Shown here: positions 45,752 to 55,296 of the stretch, piece after piece
Layout of the letters: each line of letters starts with the position of its first letter
How positions within the stretch are numbered: the first letter of the stretch is position 1
Assembly: GCA_965197575.1 (NCBI GenBank)
Contig: OZ240214.1
Coordinates: 3,410,001 to 3,474,000 of the forward strand
From: VXOI01 sp965197575
GTDB lineage: Bacteria > Chloroflexota > Dehalococcoidia > Lucifugimonadales > UBA3495
Direction: 5' to 3'
Length of the DNA: 64,000 bases
The notes under the pieces: model-generated
The model's input: only the letters and a program-made list of their open reading frames with translations
What the model was told of the DNA's origin: nothing
Database searches by the model: none
Program-made: the position numbers and the translations under genes

Positions 45752-47500
45752 CTACTGCTTAACCGCCACCACGTACTCCACATCCGCCGGGAAGAAGGGA
45801 GCGGCCGTGGTCTCCCATTCCGCTATAACCGTGGGATCTACCGTTATTACAGTGAATGTCCAGAAGAGGGGAAGCATGGCATACTCGTCATACAGGTGGT
45901 TGATGATCTCTCGCCCTATACGGTCACGCCCCTCGCTACTGAATGTGGTGGCTACTTCCTCATACTTCTCGTCTATAAAATCCGTCTCGAAGAAGTGAAC
46001 AACGCCCTTGCTGTAGTATAGTACCCGGAGGGTGAATTCCAGTTGGGCAAAGCGTGCCGTTGAATCAATCCAGGAGATATTGTGCATCGTCTCTTCGCGG
46101 TAGTGCGGTCGCATTGCGGCAAACTCGAATGGTTTCAGCTCCACATCCACCCCAATGGCTTCCCAGTACTGACCTATGGCTTCACCTACATCGAGTATAT
46201 TGGGCAGCCCGGGCCGTGGTACCAGGGCAATGGTCGTCTTAAATCCACTGGGGTATCCGGCTTCTACCAGCAACTCCTTGGCCCGTTGGGGGTCATATCT
46301 ATAGTCCTCTTTAAAGCTTTCGGCCAGCGCCGGGTCCCAGCCCAGGTAGTTAGGATGAAAGAAAGGCATCACCATAATCTCCCCTTCCCCCCCGAAGAGG
46401 GTCTCACGAAGCCCCTGCCGGTCCACCGCCAGGTTCAGGGCCTGGCGCACCTTCTTATTGGTCAGGGGCACTGTGGGGTCATAATGGGGCTTGCTTGGCA
46501 GATAATTCCCACCAAACATCATGTAATTGGGTGAAGTCACTATGGTTGACCGGATCGTTTTCATTCCCTGAGATTCGGCTTCGTTCCTGAGGTCTGGGGA
46601 TAGGAAGACGGCATGGGCCTGGCCGGTCACGACCATAGCCAGCCGGGTAGCAGACTCGGCCGCGAACAATAACTGAAGCTCCTGGAAGTCTGGATTTACC
46701 CGGTGGTGATCGTAGGGTACCCGCTCGTAGAGCACATGGCTCCCCTCGAGCCGCTCCACGGCCTGATAAGGGCCGGTACCCACGGGAGTCCTTAGCACCC
46801 CTTGCTGACCCTCGGCCTCGAAATGGGCCTGGCTCCGAATAGCCACGCCAAGCTCGTTAGATAGATAGAGTAATACATCTCCCTCAAACATCTTGGGGTC
46901 CAGGTGAAGGACGAGGGTGTGGTCATCGGGCACCTCAAGATCATCCATCCAGTTTTGGTAGATGTCTTTCCACCCGACAATACCCTCGGGCCGGAGCTCC
47001 TGCTCCAGTGTATGTATGAAGTCCGGAACCCCGAACTCGCCAAACCCCCGATGGAATGGGACCCCTTTTTTCAGATGCAACGTCCAGGTGGTCAGGTCCG
47101 AGCTTATCTCCCAGGAGGTGGCTAGATTGGGTATGTATGCTCCTTGTTGATCGAAACGCAACAAGCTCTCATACATCATCCGGAACTGAAATGCGCCGGA
47201 TCCTGCGGTGGTCAAAGCCGGGTCATAGGTCTCCGCGTGGGGATTCAAGGTGGCTATCCTCAGGCGATCCACCGCCGCCTGAGCACCGGCGGCTGGCGCA
47301 GGCGTGGCCGTAGGAGTTGCGGTAGGAGCAGATACCGGAGTCTCACCGGCCACTACCACTTGTGCGGGTGCCGAAGTGGCTGTGGGGGATGGTTGTAAGG
47401 TAGGGGCCGCCGACTCGCCACACGCAATGAGGAATAATAGGATTAACTTCAGGGGCGTCAATATTAATACTTTAGGGTTCCTGAACCAGCGGTACGCCAT
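45752..47500 (-). CDS. oligopeptide/dipeptide ABC substrate-binding lipoprotein (SBP3)
   Basis: 582-aa paralog of SBP1, intact. Near-identical N-terminus (MAYRWFRNPKVLILTPLKLI), lipobox LFLIACGE, Thr/Pro linker, and the same family blocks (LATSWEIS, GTGPYQ, KVRQALNLAVDRQGL, YDPQRAKELLVEAGYPSGF). The leader TAAAGTAAGGAG just before the ATG is shared with SBP1, as is the promoter. On this strand the former partners further on are the dppC remnant, oppD and oppF at 35.7-32.3 kb, all broken, so SBP3 may be an orphan or feed the forward-strand permeases. Confidence 0.9.
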   Translation of the reverse strand: MAYRWFRNPKVLILTPLKLILLFLIACGESAAPTLQPSPTATSAPAQVVVAGETPVSAPTATPTATPAPAAGAQAAVDRLRIATLNPHAETYDPALTTAGSGAFQFRMMYESLLRFDQQGAYIPNLATSWEISSDLTTWTLHLKKGVPFHRGFGEFGVPDFIHTLEQELRPEGIVGWKDIYQNWMDDLEVPDDHTLVLHLDPKMFEGDVLLYLSNELGVAIRSQAHFEAEGQQGVLRTPVGTGPYQAVERLEGSHVLYERVPYDHHRVNPDFQELQLLFAAESATRLAMVVTGQAHAVFLSPDLRNEAESQGMKTIRSTIVTSPNYMMFGGNYLPSKPHYDPTVPLTNKKVRQALNLAVDRQGLRETLFGGEGEIMVMPFFHPNYLGWDPALAESFKEDYRYDPQRAKELLVEAGYPSGFKTTIALVPRPGLPNILDVGEAIGQYWEAIGVDVELKPFEFAAMRPHYREETMHNISWIDSTARFAQLEFTLRVLYYSKGVVHFFETDFIDEKYEEVATTFSSEGRDRIGREIINHLYDEYAMLPLFWTFTVITVDPTVIAEWETTAAPFFPADVEYVVAVKQ

Positions 47501-47633
47501 GAACGAATCTCCTTACTTTAAGAGGAGACGATTCACGTCTCTCACGGGCCTGTACGACTTCGTGGGCAACGAAGGCCTATTACAGATTGGTGATTTCGGG
47601 ACATTTATGGCGTATCCGTCCCAGATTCGGGTC

Positions 47634-47662
47634 AATATATAATATCAGCACCTGCATGTCAA
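47634..47662 (-). promoter_or_regulatory. promoter upstream of SBP3
   Basis: On the minus strand TTGACA (47662-47657), a spacer of 17 and TATATT (47639-47634), 134 bases before the ATG. It matches the SBP1 promoter in both boxes and in parts of the spacer, so the promoter was duplicated together with the gene. Confidence 0.62.
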
Positions 47663-47752
47663 CGGGGTACAATTGAGATCGAATTCACGTAAACGCGCAA
47701 GAATATATAAGCTGAAGGGGCTGGCTGGCCTGAATCGGGTGTACAGATTATA

Positions 47753-48921
47753 CCAAATCGTCCTGATCACGCCGCATAACGCGCGGGGAGTCTCTGGAAG
47801 GCGTCCTCGATCCAATCCCAGCCGGCAAGCCCCCGCACACGGTCGGGGTTCGATTCGAGTTCGGTCAGGTACGCCGCGACCGCCGCAACCTTATCCTCCA
47901 GGCTCGGGTACACCTTCCCCTCGATCCACCGCCGCACCTCCTCGAATACCCGCTCCGCCGGATTGAGCTCTGGACTGTAGGGAGGCAGTCCGATCAGCGG
48001 CAGACCCACACCACGCACAAGCTCATGCCGGTGGCTCGATGCCCTGTCCCACACCACCGCTGCCACATCGGTCTGCTGTTTCAGTCCGTTCACCGCAGCC
48101 CCTACCATCTCAGCCTTCATCGACTCCATCCAGGTCCAATGGAGCGTCCCCTTCCGGCCATCCACCACCAGAAACAGATATCGCCACTCATAGACCAGTT
48201 GGAGGCACTGGCGCACCTTCACACCCCGGCGTCCCCAGACCCGCCGCACCATGCCCCGCAGTCCTACCCGCATCTCATCGGCGAAGCCCAAGGGCGTTCG
48301 GAGTGTCACCCCGGCCTGTGCAAGCGCAAGTCCAAGCCCCCTTTTTTCCAGGAGGCTTGTTGCTCCTCATCCGCCTTGGCATGCAGCGGACGGGGTACCT
48401 TGGGGGAACACTGCAACCGGCGCATCAGACTGTAGGCGCCACCTTCAGTATAGGTTACCCCATACTGCCCTGCGATCCACTCCCTGATCTCTGCCACCGT
48501 TCGAAACCGTCCTGTTTCCACCTCTTTTGCCACCTGCTCTTGGGCTTCAGCAGTAAGGAACGGCGCTTGCCCCTTGCCACCCATCTTGTGCGAAAGGACA
48601 TTGCCTACTCCCCCCTCTCGATACCAAGCTACCCACCGCTGCACAGTCCGGTAGTGGGCACCCAACGCTGCGGCCACCCAAAGAGGCCTCCATCCACACC
48701 GCAAGAGCCACAAGCCGTGCAGACGGGTTCGGAACTCAAGGTCACGCTCTCCTTCCTTGAAAGGCCGCCTTCAGCGCCTCCGCCGTATCCTCTTCATACC
48801 AGGTCACTAAAAACCGCCGCCCCCGCATCTGCTACCCTCCACCCACAAACGATTTGCAGTGAAGGTAGCGAAAGTCTTAAATAATATCTAGGTTTTTTAT
48901 GACTCCATCCGAAGGGATTGG
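47753..48921 (-). mobile_element. IS630-family element E
   Basis: TA at 47751-47752 (ccaaatcgtcctg inside) and TA at 48922-48923 (reverse complement ccaatcccttcgg inside). The ends match weakly beyond the first bases, so the right border is less certain than the left. Its transposase is related to that of element D. Confidence 0.7.
47767..48828 (-). pseudogene. IS630-E transposase, two frameshifts
   Basis: From the ATG at 48828: MRGRRFLVTWYEEDTAEALK. After one shift near 48760 it reads GERDLEFRTRLHGLWLLRCG and the HTH block LWVAAALGAHYRTVQRWVAW. A second shift, at an A6G5 run near 48345-48355, leads to LGLALAQAGVTLRTPLGFAD and the DDE region (LFLVVDGRKGTLHW; AAVVWDRASSHRHEL; YSPELNPAERVFEEVRRW). 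The second site lies in the stretch just before the ADEMR block. The first shift suggests a dead copy. Confidence 0.75.
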
Positions 48922-49115
48922 TATTATCCATGACCCTAACTAGAGGGATCAACACTTGTATGCGTTGACCATAGAGGAACTATTCGCACCCACTCCCACA
49001 GAGGGCATCTTACACCCGCCTGTTAGAGTCTGCCAAGAATCCAGGATGCCCTGTGCTGGCGGTGGAGCCGAAACGGGATGGGAGGCTTGTAGCCTCCGCA
49101 GTCTGTAGCACCTAT

Positions 49116-49800
49116 TCACCCCCACTTGCATCCAAGTCGACTGCCCATGAGAACCTTACTTTCTTGTGTCGATTGGAAGACGGAGAACTCCGTCTCGAAC
49201 CAACAGAGGGTCGGGAAGTCGATGAGGTCCAGCCCGGTCTGCACCAGCCGGGGGTGGCAGATGACCACGTCCACCCCCTGCCTGACCCGTTCCTCCACCC
49301 AGGACTCCCGGCGGTCCGGGGCAACCGTGTCTGCCTTGAGCACCGCCACCATAAAGCCGTGCTGGGTCAGGAACTGCTCCATCCGCTCGGTGATGTCCCG
49401 AGTGCCGGTGTGGGTGGCGTAGACCAGCACCTTCCGGCCCGCCATCCTTTCCGCCGCCACCAGATCCACCAGGGCTTGCTCCTTCGGATAGAGCTTGTCC
49501 TCGGACAACGGCGTCATCTGCACCAGGACGTTGCCGGTCCGGGGGTCGAAGGCCGTCTCCCCCCTGGTGCAGCCGTCGGGATAGGCCAGCAGCGTCTGCA
49601 AGTACGTCGCCAAGAGCCGCTTGGAACCCTTGGCCAACGCCTCCGCCAACGCCTGCCGGAGCGTGTCGAACACCACGTCGTAGGCTTTGCGCTGGGAGAG
49701 GCCGGTGTGGTCCAGCTCCCGGTCCATGCCCGACAGCAGCACCTGCTCCTGGTAGGGCGGCAAGCCCGAGGCCACGTCGGAGAGACGCAGGAACACGCTG
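49116..49800 (-). pseudogene. SNF2/DEAD-like helicase, internal fragment
   Basis: About 225 residues of a helicase C-terminal lobe: VFLRLSDVASGLPPYQEQVL, FDTLRQALAEALAKGSKRLL, YPKEQALVDLVAAERMAGRK, VLVYATHTGTRDITERMEQF and VDVVICHPRLVQTGLDLIDF, then LCWFETEFSVFQ. The family would continue with an arginine-finger block (RRSWRIGQ), but the frame changes to unrelated sequence. The N-terminal lobe is missing too. Such helicases are common in phage and integrative elements. Confidence 0.7.
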
Positions 49801-49979
49801 TTGCCGGATCGAGATCGAATGCGGCAATTGCGGCGGCCATCTGGGTCACGCGTTCGTGGGCGAATTCCTGACGGCGACCAACACGCGCCACTGTGTCAAC
49901 TCGCTATCTATGAAATTCGTGCCCGCGGAGAACGGGTAGGTTTCGGCTACACGGGCGTAACGTAGGAGGCGCCTCCCCG

Positions 49980-51800
49980 TTAGGGGGTCTGGCAAGCCTC
50001 CCGCAACCACTCCCGGTCCCCGTCCCCCAGCATGGGAGCGATGGTGTCCCATACCTGCCGGTGGTATCCTTCCAGCCACTCGCGTTCCCCACTGGAAAGC
50101 TGGTCCCAGTCAATGAGTCCCTTGTCGAAGGGAATCAGGGTCAGCGCTTCCATCCGTAGCCACTTCCGGCCGTCGGGATGCCCGGGCATCTCCTCGTCGG
50201 GGGCGACAACGTATAGGTTTTCCAAGCGCACGCCGCCCCATCCCGCCTCGTAGTAGCCGGGTTCGTTGGAGACAATCATCCCGATCTTGAACGGCTCGTC
50301 GGCCCCCCTCGGTGTGATTCGCTGGGGTCCTTCGTGGACGTTCAGAAAGGCGCCGACGCCGTGGCCTGTTCCGTGCCCGTAGTCGAGTCCAGCGTTCCAC
50401 AGGAACGTGCGCGCCAGGGCGTCCAGGGCAATCCCTCCGGTTCCCTCGGGGAATTTCTGCATCGCGAGGTTGATGTGGCCTCGCAAGACCAGGGTGTAGA
50501 CTTCTTTCTGGCGTTCCGACGGTTCGCCGACGATCACCGTGCGCGTATCGTCGGTAGTGCCGCCCATTAGCTGTACGCCGGAGTCAACCAAGAACAGCTC
50601 ACCGTCGCGGAGCGGAACGTCGGGGCTGGCGTCGGCGTAGTGGACGATCGCCCCGTTGGCTCCGGCAGCGGCGATGGTGGTGAAGCTGAGGTCGTAGAAA
50701 CCTTCCTCGCTGGAGTACTCTTCGTACAATATCTGGCTGTAACCGTCCTCGCTGACCGTCTCGCCCGCCTTGATCGAGTCCTGCAGGCGCTTGAAGCTGC
50801 GGATTTTGGCGGCGGCGGCGTGCCGGTGGGAGTTTCGGGAGGCGGCAATCTCCGTTTCGTTCTTGATTGCCTTTAGCACCACTGTCGGATTGGGCTTCTC
50901 GCGCAGCTTCTGGTCTTCGTGGAGCATCAACCTGGTACCCATCGTGGTCCCGCTGGGATCCAGCCAGACCATGCCCGAGGCTTCCGCGCCGTAACGCTTC
51001 ATCGCGTCGGCGTAGGCGCCGTATGGTTCAAAGTCGATTAACGAGGCCAGGGCATCTGTCACGTCCGCGGGAGGCGAAACTCGAGTGAAGCAGGTGGCAC
51101 GCTCCCGGTCAATGACCAGATAGCCCTCGAACACGGGATTGTAGGCGATATCCATGCCCCGGAGGTTCGTTACCCATGCGGTCTCGTCCAGCTTGGTCAG
51201 CACGAGCAGAGTGGCTCCCGCATCCTCCATCTCTTTGCGGATGTCGGACAGCTTCTCGGCGACGCCACAACCGGTGAGGTCGTCCGGCAACTGATATATG
51301 GGATTGGCTGGCGGCGGCGGTTGCTCATCCCATACGGCGTCCACCAGGTTGTCGTTGACCGGCATCAGGGCGGAATCTGGAGATTTTAAGGCAGTCTTGT
51401 ACACGGAGTGGGCCTGCATCGAGACCACTAAGGGGTCGAATCCCACGCGTATGCTGCCCCGTTCCTTTTCCATCTCGGTCAACCACTGGCTGAGGGACTT
51501 TTCCTCAGCCAGCCCGAGCTTGTGGACACGGAAATTGTCGTGGTCGACCTCGTCGTCCGCCTGAATGTGGTAACGGGAGTCTACGAACAGATGGCTCCCA
51601 TCCTGGCAGACCAGGACGTCGCCGGCGGAGCCCCGGAACCCGGTGATGGCCGTCCGGCGGCGCGTATATTCGGGCACATACTCGTTCAGGTGGGCATCGG
51701 AGGAGAGCACAAGATAGGCGTCCACCTGGGCCTCTTCCATCCGCCGATGGAGTTTGGTAAGCCGGTTGGAGAGCGTCTGCTTGGCATCTGCCATGATCAT
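49980..51800 (-). CDS. Xaa-Pro aminopeptidase, M24B (aminopeptidase P family)
   Basis: About 606-aa three-domain aminopeptidase P. It has two creatinase-type N-terminal domains (LSNRLTKLHRRMEEAQVDAY; LSDIRKEMEDAGATLLVLTK) and a C-terminal metal domain with ligands in LVDSGVQLMGGTTDDTRT (two Asp), HGTGHGVGAF (His), NEPGYY (Glu) and VRLENL (Glu). It removes N-terminal residues preceding proline in the cytoplasm. I chose ATG 51800, which has GAGGAG seven bases ahead; the frame extends 22 codons further. It lies 77 bases after the hydrolase stop and is probably co-transcribed with it. Confidence 0.93.
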   Translation of the reverse strand: MIMADAKQTLSNRLTKLHRRMEEAQVDAYLVLSSDAHLNEYVPEYTRRRTAITGFRGSAGDVLVCQDGSHLFVDSRYHIQADDEVDHDNFRVHKLGLAEEKSLSQWLTEMEKERGSIRVGFDPLVVSMQAHSVYKTALKSPDSALMPVNDNLVDAVWDEQPPPPANPIYQLPDDLTGCGVAEKLSDIRKEMEDAGATLLVLTKLDETAWVTNLRGMDIAYNPVFEGYLVIDRERATCFTRVSPPADVTDALASLIDFEPYGAYADAMKRYGAEASGMVWLDPSGTTMGTRLMLHEDQKLREKPNPTVVLKAIKNETEIAASRNSHRHAAAAKIRSFKRLQDSIKAGETVSEDGYSQILYEEYSSEEGFYDLSFTTIAAAGANGAIVHYADASPDVPLRDGELFLVDSGVQLMGGTTDDTRTVIVGEPSERQKEVYTLVLRGHINLAMQKFPEGTGGIALDALARTFLWNAGLDYGHGTGHGVGAFLNVHEGPQRITPRGADEPFKIGMIVSNEPGYYEAGWGGVRLENLYVVAPDEEMPGHPDGRKWLRMEALTLIPFDKGLIDWDQLSSGEREWLEGYHRQVWDTIAPMLGDGDREWLREACQTP

Positions 51801-51877
51801 CGATGCTCCTCTGAGACGAATCTGGACCCCGACGCTTGCCGGGGAGGGTTGAGCGGGGCCTGTCACTATGCTGACGG

Positions 51878-52786
51878 TCAGCCAAGGCCCGAAAGAAACT
51901 CGTCCATAACCTGGGCCAATTCCTCGGGCTTATGGTAGCCGATGTCGTGAACGGTCTCAGGTATCCAGCACACCCGGCATCGCGGGATGGCCTTTCCGGC
52001 GGCGTCGACGCCAGCCTGCTTCTGCCTGGCCCGCTCGCTATCCGCGCGTTCAGGTGTCGGGCCCGCCGGGATAATAACCGTCGGGCAGGTAATCCTGGAA
52101 TAGAGCTCGGAGGCCGGCTCCTCCCACATAGCGTGCATTACCTGTAGGTGATTTTCGGGGCGCAAGATGTCCTGAATCTGTCCTTCCTGGTCCTCATACA
52201 CCATGGTCTGGACGATGCGTTCGATCTGGTCGTTCCAGCAAAAAGACAGCTGGTGGCGCAGGCGGTCCAAGAATTGCTCCCTGTTCCCCGTCACGTCCCT
52301 GGGCCGGATCCTGGCCTTGACGACCTCCCACGGTTCCTGGGGACCGCCTCGTCTACCCGCGCCGCCGTCGATCAGTCCCAGGGCGGCTATGCGGTCCGGG
52401 AAACGGGCGGCCACGTTGAGGGCTACGGTTGCTCCCCAAGAGTGTCCGAAGACGGCAGCGCGCGACACGCCGGGATGGTCCATAAGTCCCACGCCGTCGG
52501 CTGACAGAGTCTGCCAATCATACCCGCCTATGGCCTGGGTGGTCTGGCCGTGGCCTCTGGCATCGGCGGCGAAGAGCCGGTATTTGTGGCGCAAATGGCT
52601 GGCGAAGAGCTCATACCAGTGGGCCGAGGACGCGAGTCCGTGCATGAGCATGACCGGTTCGCCGTCGCCGCCCCAGTCCAGGTACCGGACCCGGAGTTCG
52701 CCGATGGTAGTCCAGTGTTCCGTTGGGTGCTGGCGGTCCGTGGGATTTCGCAACGCCGACTCCTGTCCCCTGTATTGTATTGTCAC
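51878..52786 (-). CDS. alpha/beta hydrolase
   Basis: 302-aa alpha/beta hydrolase. Oxyanion region LMHGLASSAHWY near residue 50, nucleophile elbow GHSWGA near 115, and a His near the end (VHDIGYHKPEE). It may hydrolyse an ester, lactone or epoxide; the substrate is not apparent. The start is GTG at 52786. It is divergent from the S9 peptidase, with 158 bases between the two start codons. Confidence 0.88.
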   Translation of the reverse strand: MTIQYRGQESALRNPTDRQHPTEHWTTIGELRVRYLDWGGDGEPVMLMHGLASSAHWYELFASHLRHKYRLFAADARGHGQTTQAIGGYDWQTLSADGVGLMDHPGVSRAAVFGHSWGATVALNVAARFPDRIAALGLIDGGAGRRGGPQEPWEVVKARIRPRDVTGNREQFLDRLRHQLSFCWNDQIERIVQTMVYEDQEGQIQDILRPENHLQVMHAMWEEPASELYSRITCPTVIIPAGPTPERADSERARQKQAGVDAAGKAIPRCRVCWIPETVHDIGYHKPEELAQVMDEFLSGLG

Positions 52787-52944
52787 GTTCGATTAACCTA
52801 TATCCTATTCACTGAAGCGGGATCGGGCAACCCCGGCGGCTCGGCGCTTCTAGATTGACACCTGGAGCATCGAAAGATACCCTTCCGACACGCTGGCCCG
52901 CCTTCATGGGCTGCCTCATTACCGCCGATTGCGAGGTGCAACGG

Positions 52945-54747
52945 ATGGCTTACGAAATCGAACAGTACCTGAACGTCCGTTCAGCCTCCGCGCCGTCTTA
53001 CAGCCCCGACGGGCAACGGATCGCTTTCGTGAGGAACCTAACCGGGATACCCTTACCCTGGGTGGTACCGGCGTCGGGTGGTTGGCCCCATCTACTCAGC
53101 CTGGCCACGGAAAGGACCGGCCAGGTGGTTTTCTCGCCTTCCGGCCAACACGTGGCCTTCGACCGGGACCACGGAGGCGACGAGCATTGGCAGCTCCTTG
53201 TGTGCAACCCCGAAGGAGGCGGCGTCCGGCCATTTACCTTTGACCCAGACGTTTCCCACAGGTTCGGGCAATGGTCGCCTGATAGCGACTCCTTCTCCTT
53301 TGCGTCAAACGCGATCGAGCGGAGACGGTTCGACGTATATATTCAGGCACTGGACGGGGACGCTCCCAGACTGGTCTATTCGGGGGAAGAGTCCGCCGAG
53401 CCTGTTTCCTGGACGCCCGATGGCACGCGGCTGATCGTCCAGCAAGGAGCGCGTTCCGAGAGCACGGACCTTTACATGGTAGACGCGGCGAGCGGTGACG
53501 CCGTGCATCTCACGCCGCACGACGGCGAGGCGGCATATCACCCGGCGGGCTTTTCGGCCAACGGCCGGACTCTCTACCTGCGTACTGACCAGTCTCAGGA
53601 ATTCCTGGGACTGGCAAGGTTGGACCTGCGGGACGGCAACCTGGAGTTCGACTTGGTTTCGGACTGGGACGTGGAAAGCGCGGCCCTGTCTCCCAACAAG
53701 CGTCGGATGGTCTATTCCAAGAACGTTGACGGCGCCTCTGAAATCACTTTGCGGGACCTCCGTTCGGCGGAAGAGTACCCGATACCGGGTCTCCCCCTCG
53801 GCGCGGTTTCGGGCCTCACCTGGGCACCCCACGGGCGCAGGTTCGCATTCGCCCTGAACAGTTCGCAGGCCACGTCCGACATCTGGAGCTACGATCTGAG
53901 GCAGCGGCGTTTGCAGCAGGTTACCCAGTCGCCGCGAGTGGGCCTGGGCGAGGACGCCCTGGTCGAATCACAGGTCGTGAGGTTCCCAGCGCTGGACGGT
54001 CTGGAGATATCGGGCATCCTGTACGCTCCCCGAAACGCGAAACCCGACAGCAGCCACGCCGCCATCGTACAGGTCCACGGGGGTCCGTCGGCGCAGACAC
54101 GGCAGGTGTTCGAGCCGGTGCTCCAGTACTTCGCCAACCGGGGTTACGTGGTGCTGGCGACCAACGTCCGGGGCAGCACGGGCTACGGCCGAACCTATAA
54201 CCATTTGGACGACGTGCGCAAGCGGATGGACAGCGTCGCCGACCTGGAAGCGGCCAACTCCTGGCTCCGGTCCTCTGGTTGGGCGCACCCTGAGCGCATC
54301 GCAGTTATGGGGCCGTCCTACGGCGGGTTCATGGTCCTGTCCGCGGTGACCACCTACCCGGACTCGTGGGCCGCGGCGGTGAACGAGAGAGGTGTTGCGG
54401 ACTTCATCATGCACCTGGAGCGCACCGAATCCCAGGGACGCAAGCTCAGGGAGATCGAGTACGGCACCATCGAGGAAGATGGAGACTTTTTGCGCTCCAT
54501 TTCGCCCATCAATCACGTGGAGAAGATCCGGGTCCCAATGGTCGTTGTCCATGGGGCCAACGACCCCAGGGTAAACATAAGCGTGGCGGAGGCGCTGGTG
54601 GCCGAGCTTCGGGAGTACAATGTTCCGGTTGAATACCTGCGTTTCGAAGATGAGGGACACGGCATGGTCCGGTTGGCCAACAAGCTGCGCGCCTACCCGG
54701 CTGTCGCCGACTTTCTGGACCAACATCTTCAAGGAGCGAATGGATGA
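52945..54747 (+). CDS. S9-family prolyl oligopeptidase-like peptidase
   Basis: 600 aa. An N-terminal TolB/WD40-like propeller (repeats SYSPDGQRIAFVRN, QWSPDSDSFSFAS, SWTPDGTRLIVQ, TWAPHGRRFAFAL) leads to a catalytic alpha/beta-hydrolase domain with Ser in GPSYGGFM near 456, Asp in NDPRVN near 539 and His in EGHGM near 571. It cleaves short peptides or acyl-peptides. ATG 52945 was chosen for its family-like MAYEIEQYLN start with GAGGTG upstream. The TGA overlaps the ATG of the MOSC gene. Confidence 0.92.
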   Translation: MAYEIEQYLNVRSASAPSYSPDGQRIAFVRNLTGIPLPWVVPASGGWPHLLSLATERTGQVVFSPSGQHVAFDRDHGGDEHWQLLVCNPEGGGVRPFTFDPDVSHRFGQWSPDSDSFSFASNAIERRRFDVYIQALDGDAPRLVYSGEESAEPVSWTPDGTRLIVQQGARSESTDLYMVDAASGDAVHLTPHDGEAAYHPAGFSANGRTLYLRTDQSQEFLGLARLDLRDGNLEFDLVSDWDVESAALSPNKRRMVYSKNVDGASEITLRDLRSAEEYPIPGLPLGAVSGLTWAPHGRRFAFALNSSQATSDIWSYDLRQRRLQQVTQSPRVGLGEDALVESQVVRFPALDGLEISGILYAPRNAKPDSSHAAIVQVHGGPSAQTRQVFEPVLQYFANRGYVVLATNVRGSTGYGRTYNHLDDVRKRMDSVADLEAANSWLRSSGWAHPERIAVMGPSYGGFMVLSAVTTYPDSWAAAVNERGVADFIMHLERTESQGRKLREIEYGTIEEDGDFLRSISPINHVEKIRVPMVVVHGANDPRVNISVAEALVAELREYNVPVEYLRFEDEGHGMVRLANKLRAYPAVADFLDQHLQGANG

Positions 54748-55283
54748 ACGGAGAGGTTATCTCGGTAAACTGTAGTTCGACTCATAGCCTGATCAAGCCG
54801 AACTAGGAACAGGTACGGCTGCTTGCCGGTCTAGGGGTAGAGGGTGACGCCCACGCCGGAACAACGGTCAAACACCGCTCACGGGTCGCCCGAAACCCGG
54901 ACCAGCCCGACCTGCGACAGGTGCATCTGATCCATTCCGAGCTGTACGCCGAACTGAGAGAGGCCGGGTTTGACGTCTCCCACGGCCAAATGGGCGAGAA
55001 CATTACCACGGGCGGCGTGGACCTGTTGGGTCTTCCGATCGGCGCGTTGCTTCGTATCCGGGACGCCGTGGTGGAAATCACCGGCCTACGGAATCCCTGT
55101 GCATAACTAAACAAGATTCAGCCAGGGTTGCTCGATTCAGTATTGGGCCATGACGAAGACGGAAACCTCATCCGGAAAGCCGGGATCATGGGTATCGTCG
55201 TCACCGGAGGTGAAGTCGCTCCCGGTGACGAGATACTGGTCGAGCTACCCCCGGGACCGCACGAGCCGCTTCTTCCAGTTTAG
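54744..55283 (+). pseudogene. MOSC-domain protein with two in-frame stops
   Basis: The frame of 180 codons has no indel: MNGEVISVNCSSTHSLIKPN, then TAG (54804), EQVRLLAGLGVEGDAHAGTT, VHLIHSELYAELREAGFDVS, GQMGENITTGGVDLLGLPIG, VEITGLRNPCA, then TAA (55104), and LNKIQPGLLDSVLGHDEDGN to the final TAG at 55281. MOSC proteins bind sulfur or molybdenum cofactors via a conserved Cys, present here in GLRNPC. Both stops fall where relatives seem to have Gln, so each is a single C-to-T change. The start overlaps the S9 stop by four bases. Confidence 0.8.
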
Positions 55284-55296
55284 CTGGTTTGGTCCC

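Noticed and set aside
41508..55283. Alternative genetic code (TGA as Trp, TAG/TAA as Gln)
   Set aside because: Intact genes in the window end in TGA, TAG and TAA at expected lengths, and the stops fall at different residue types in relics with other damage.
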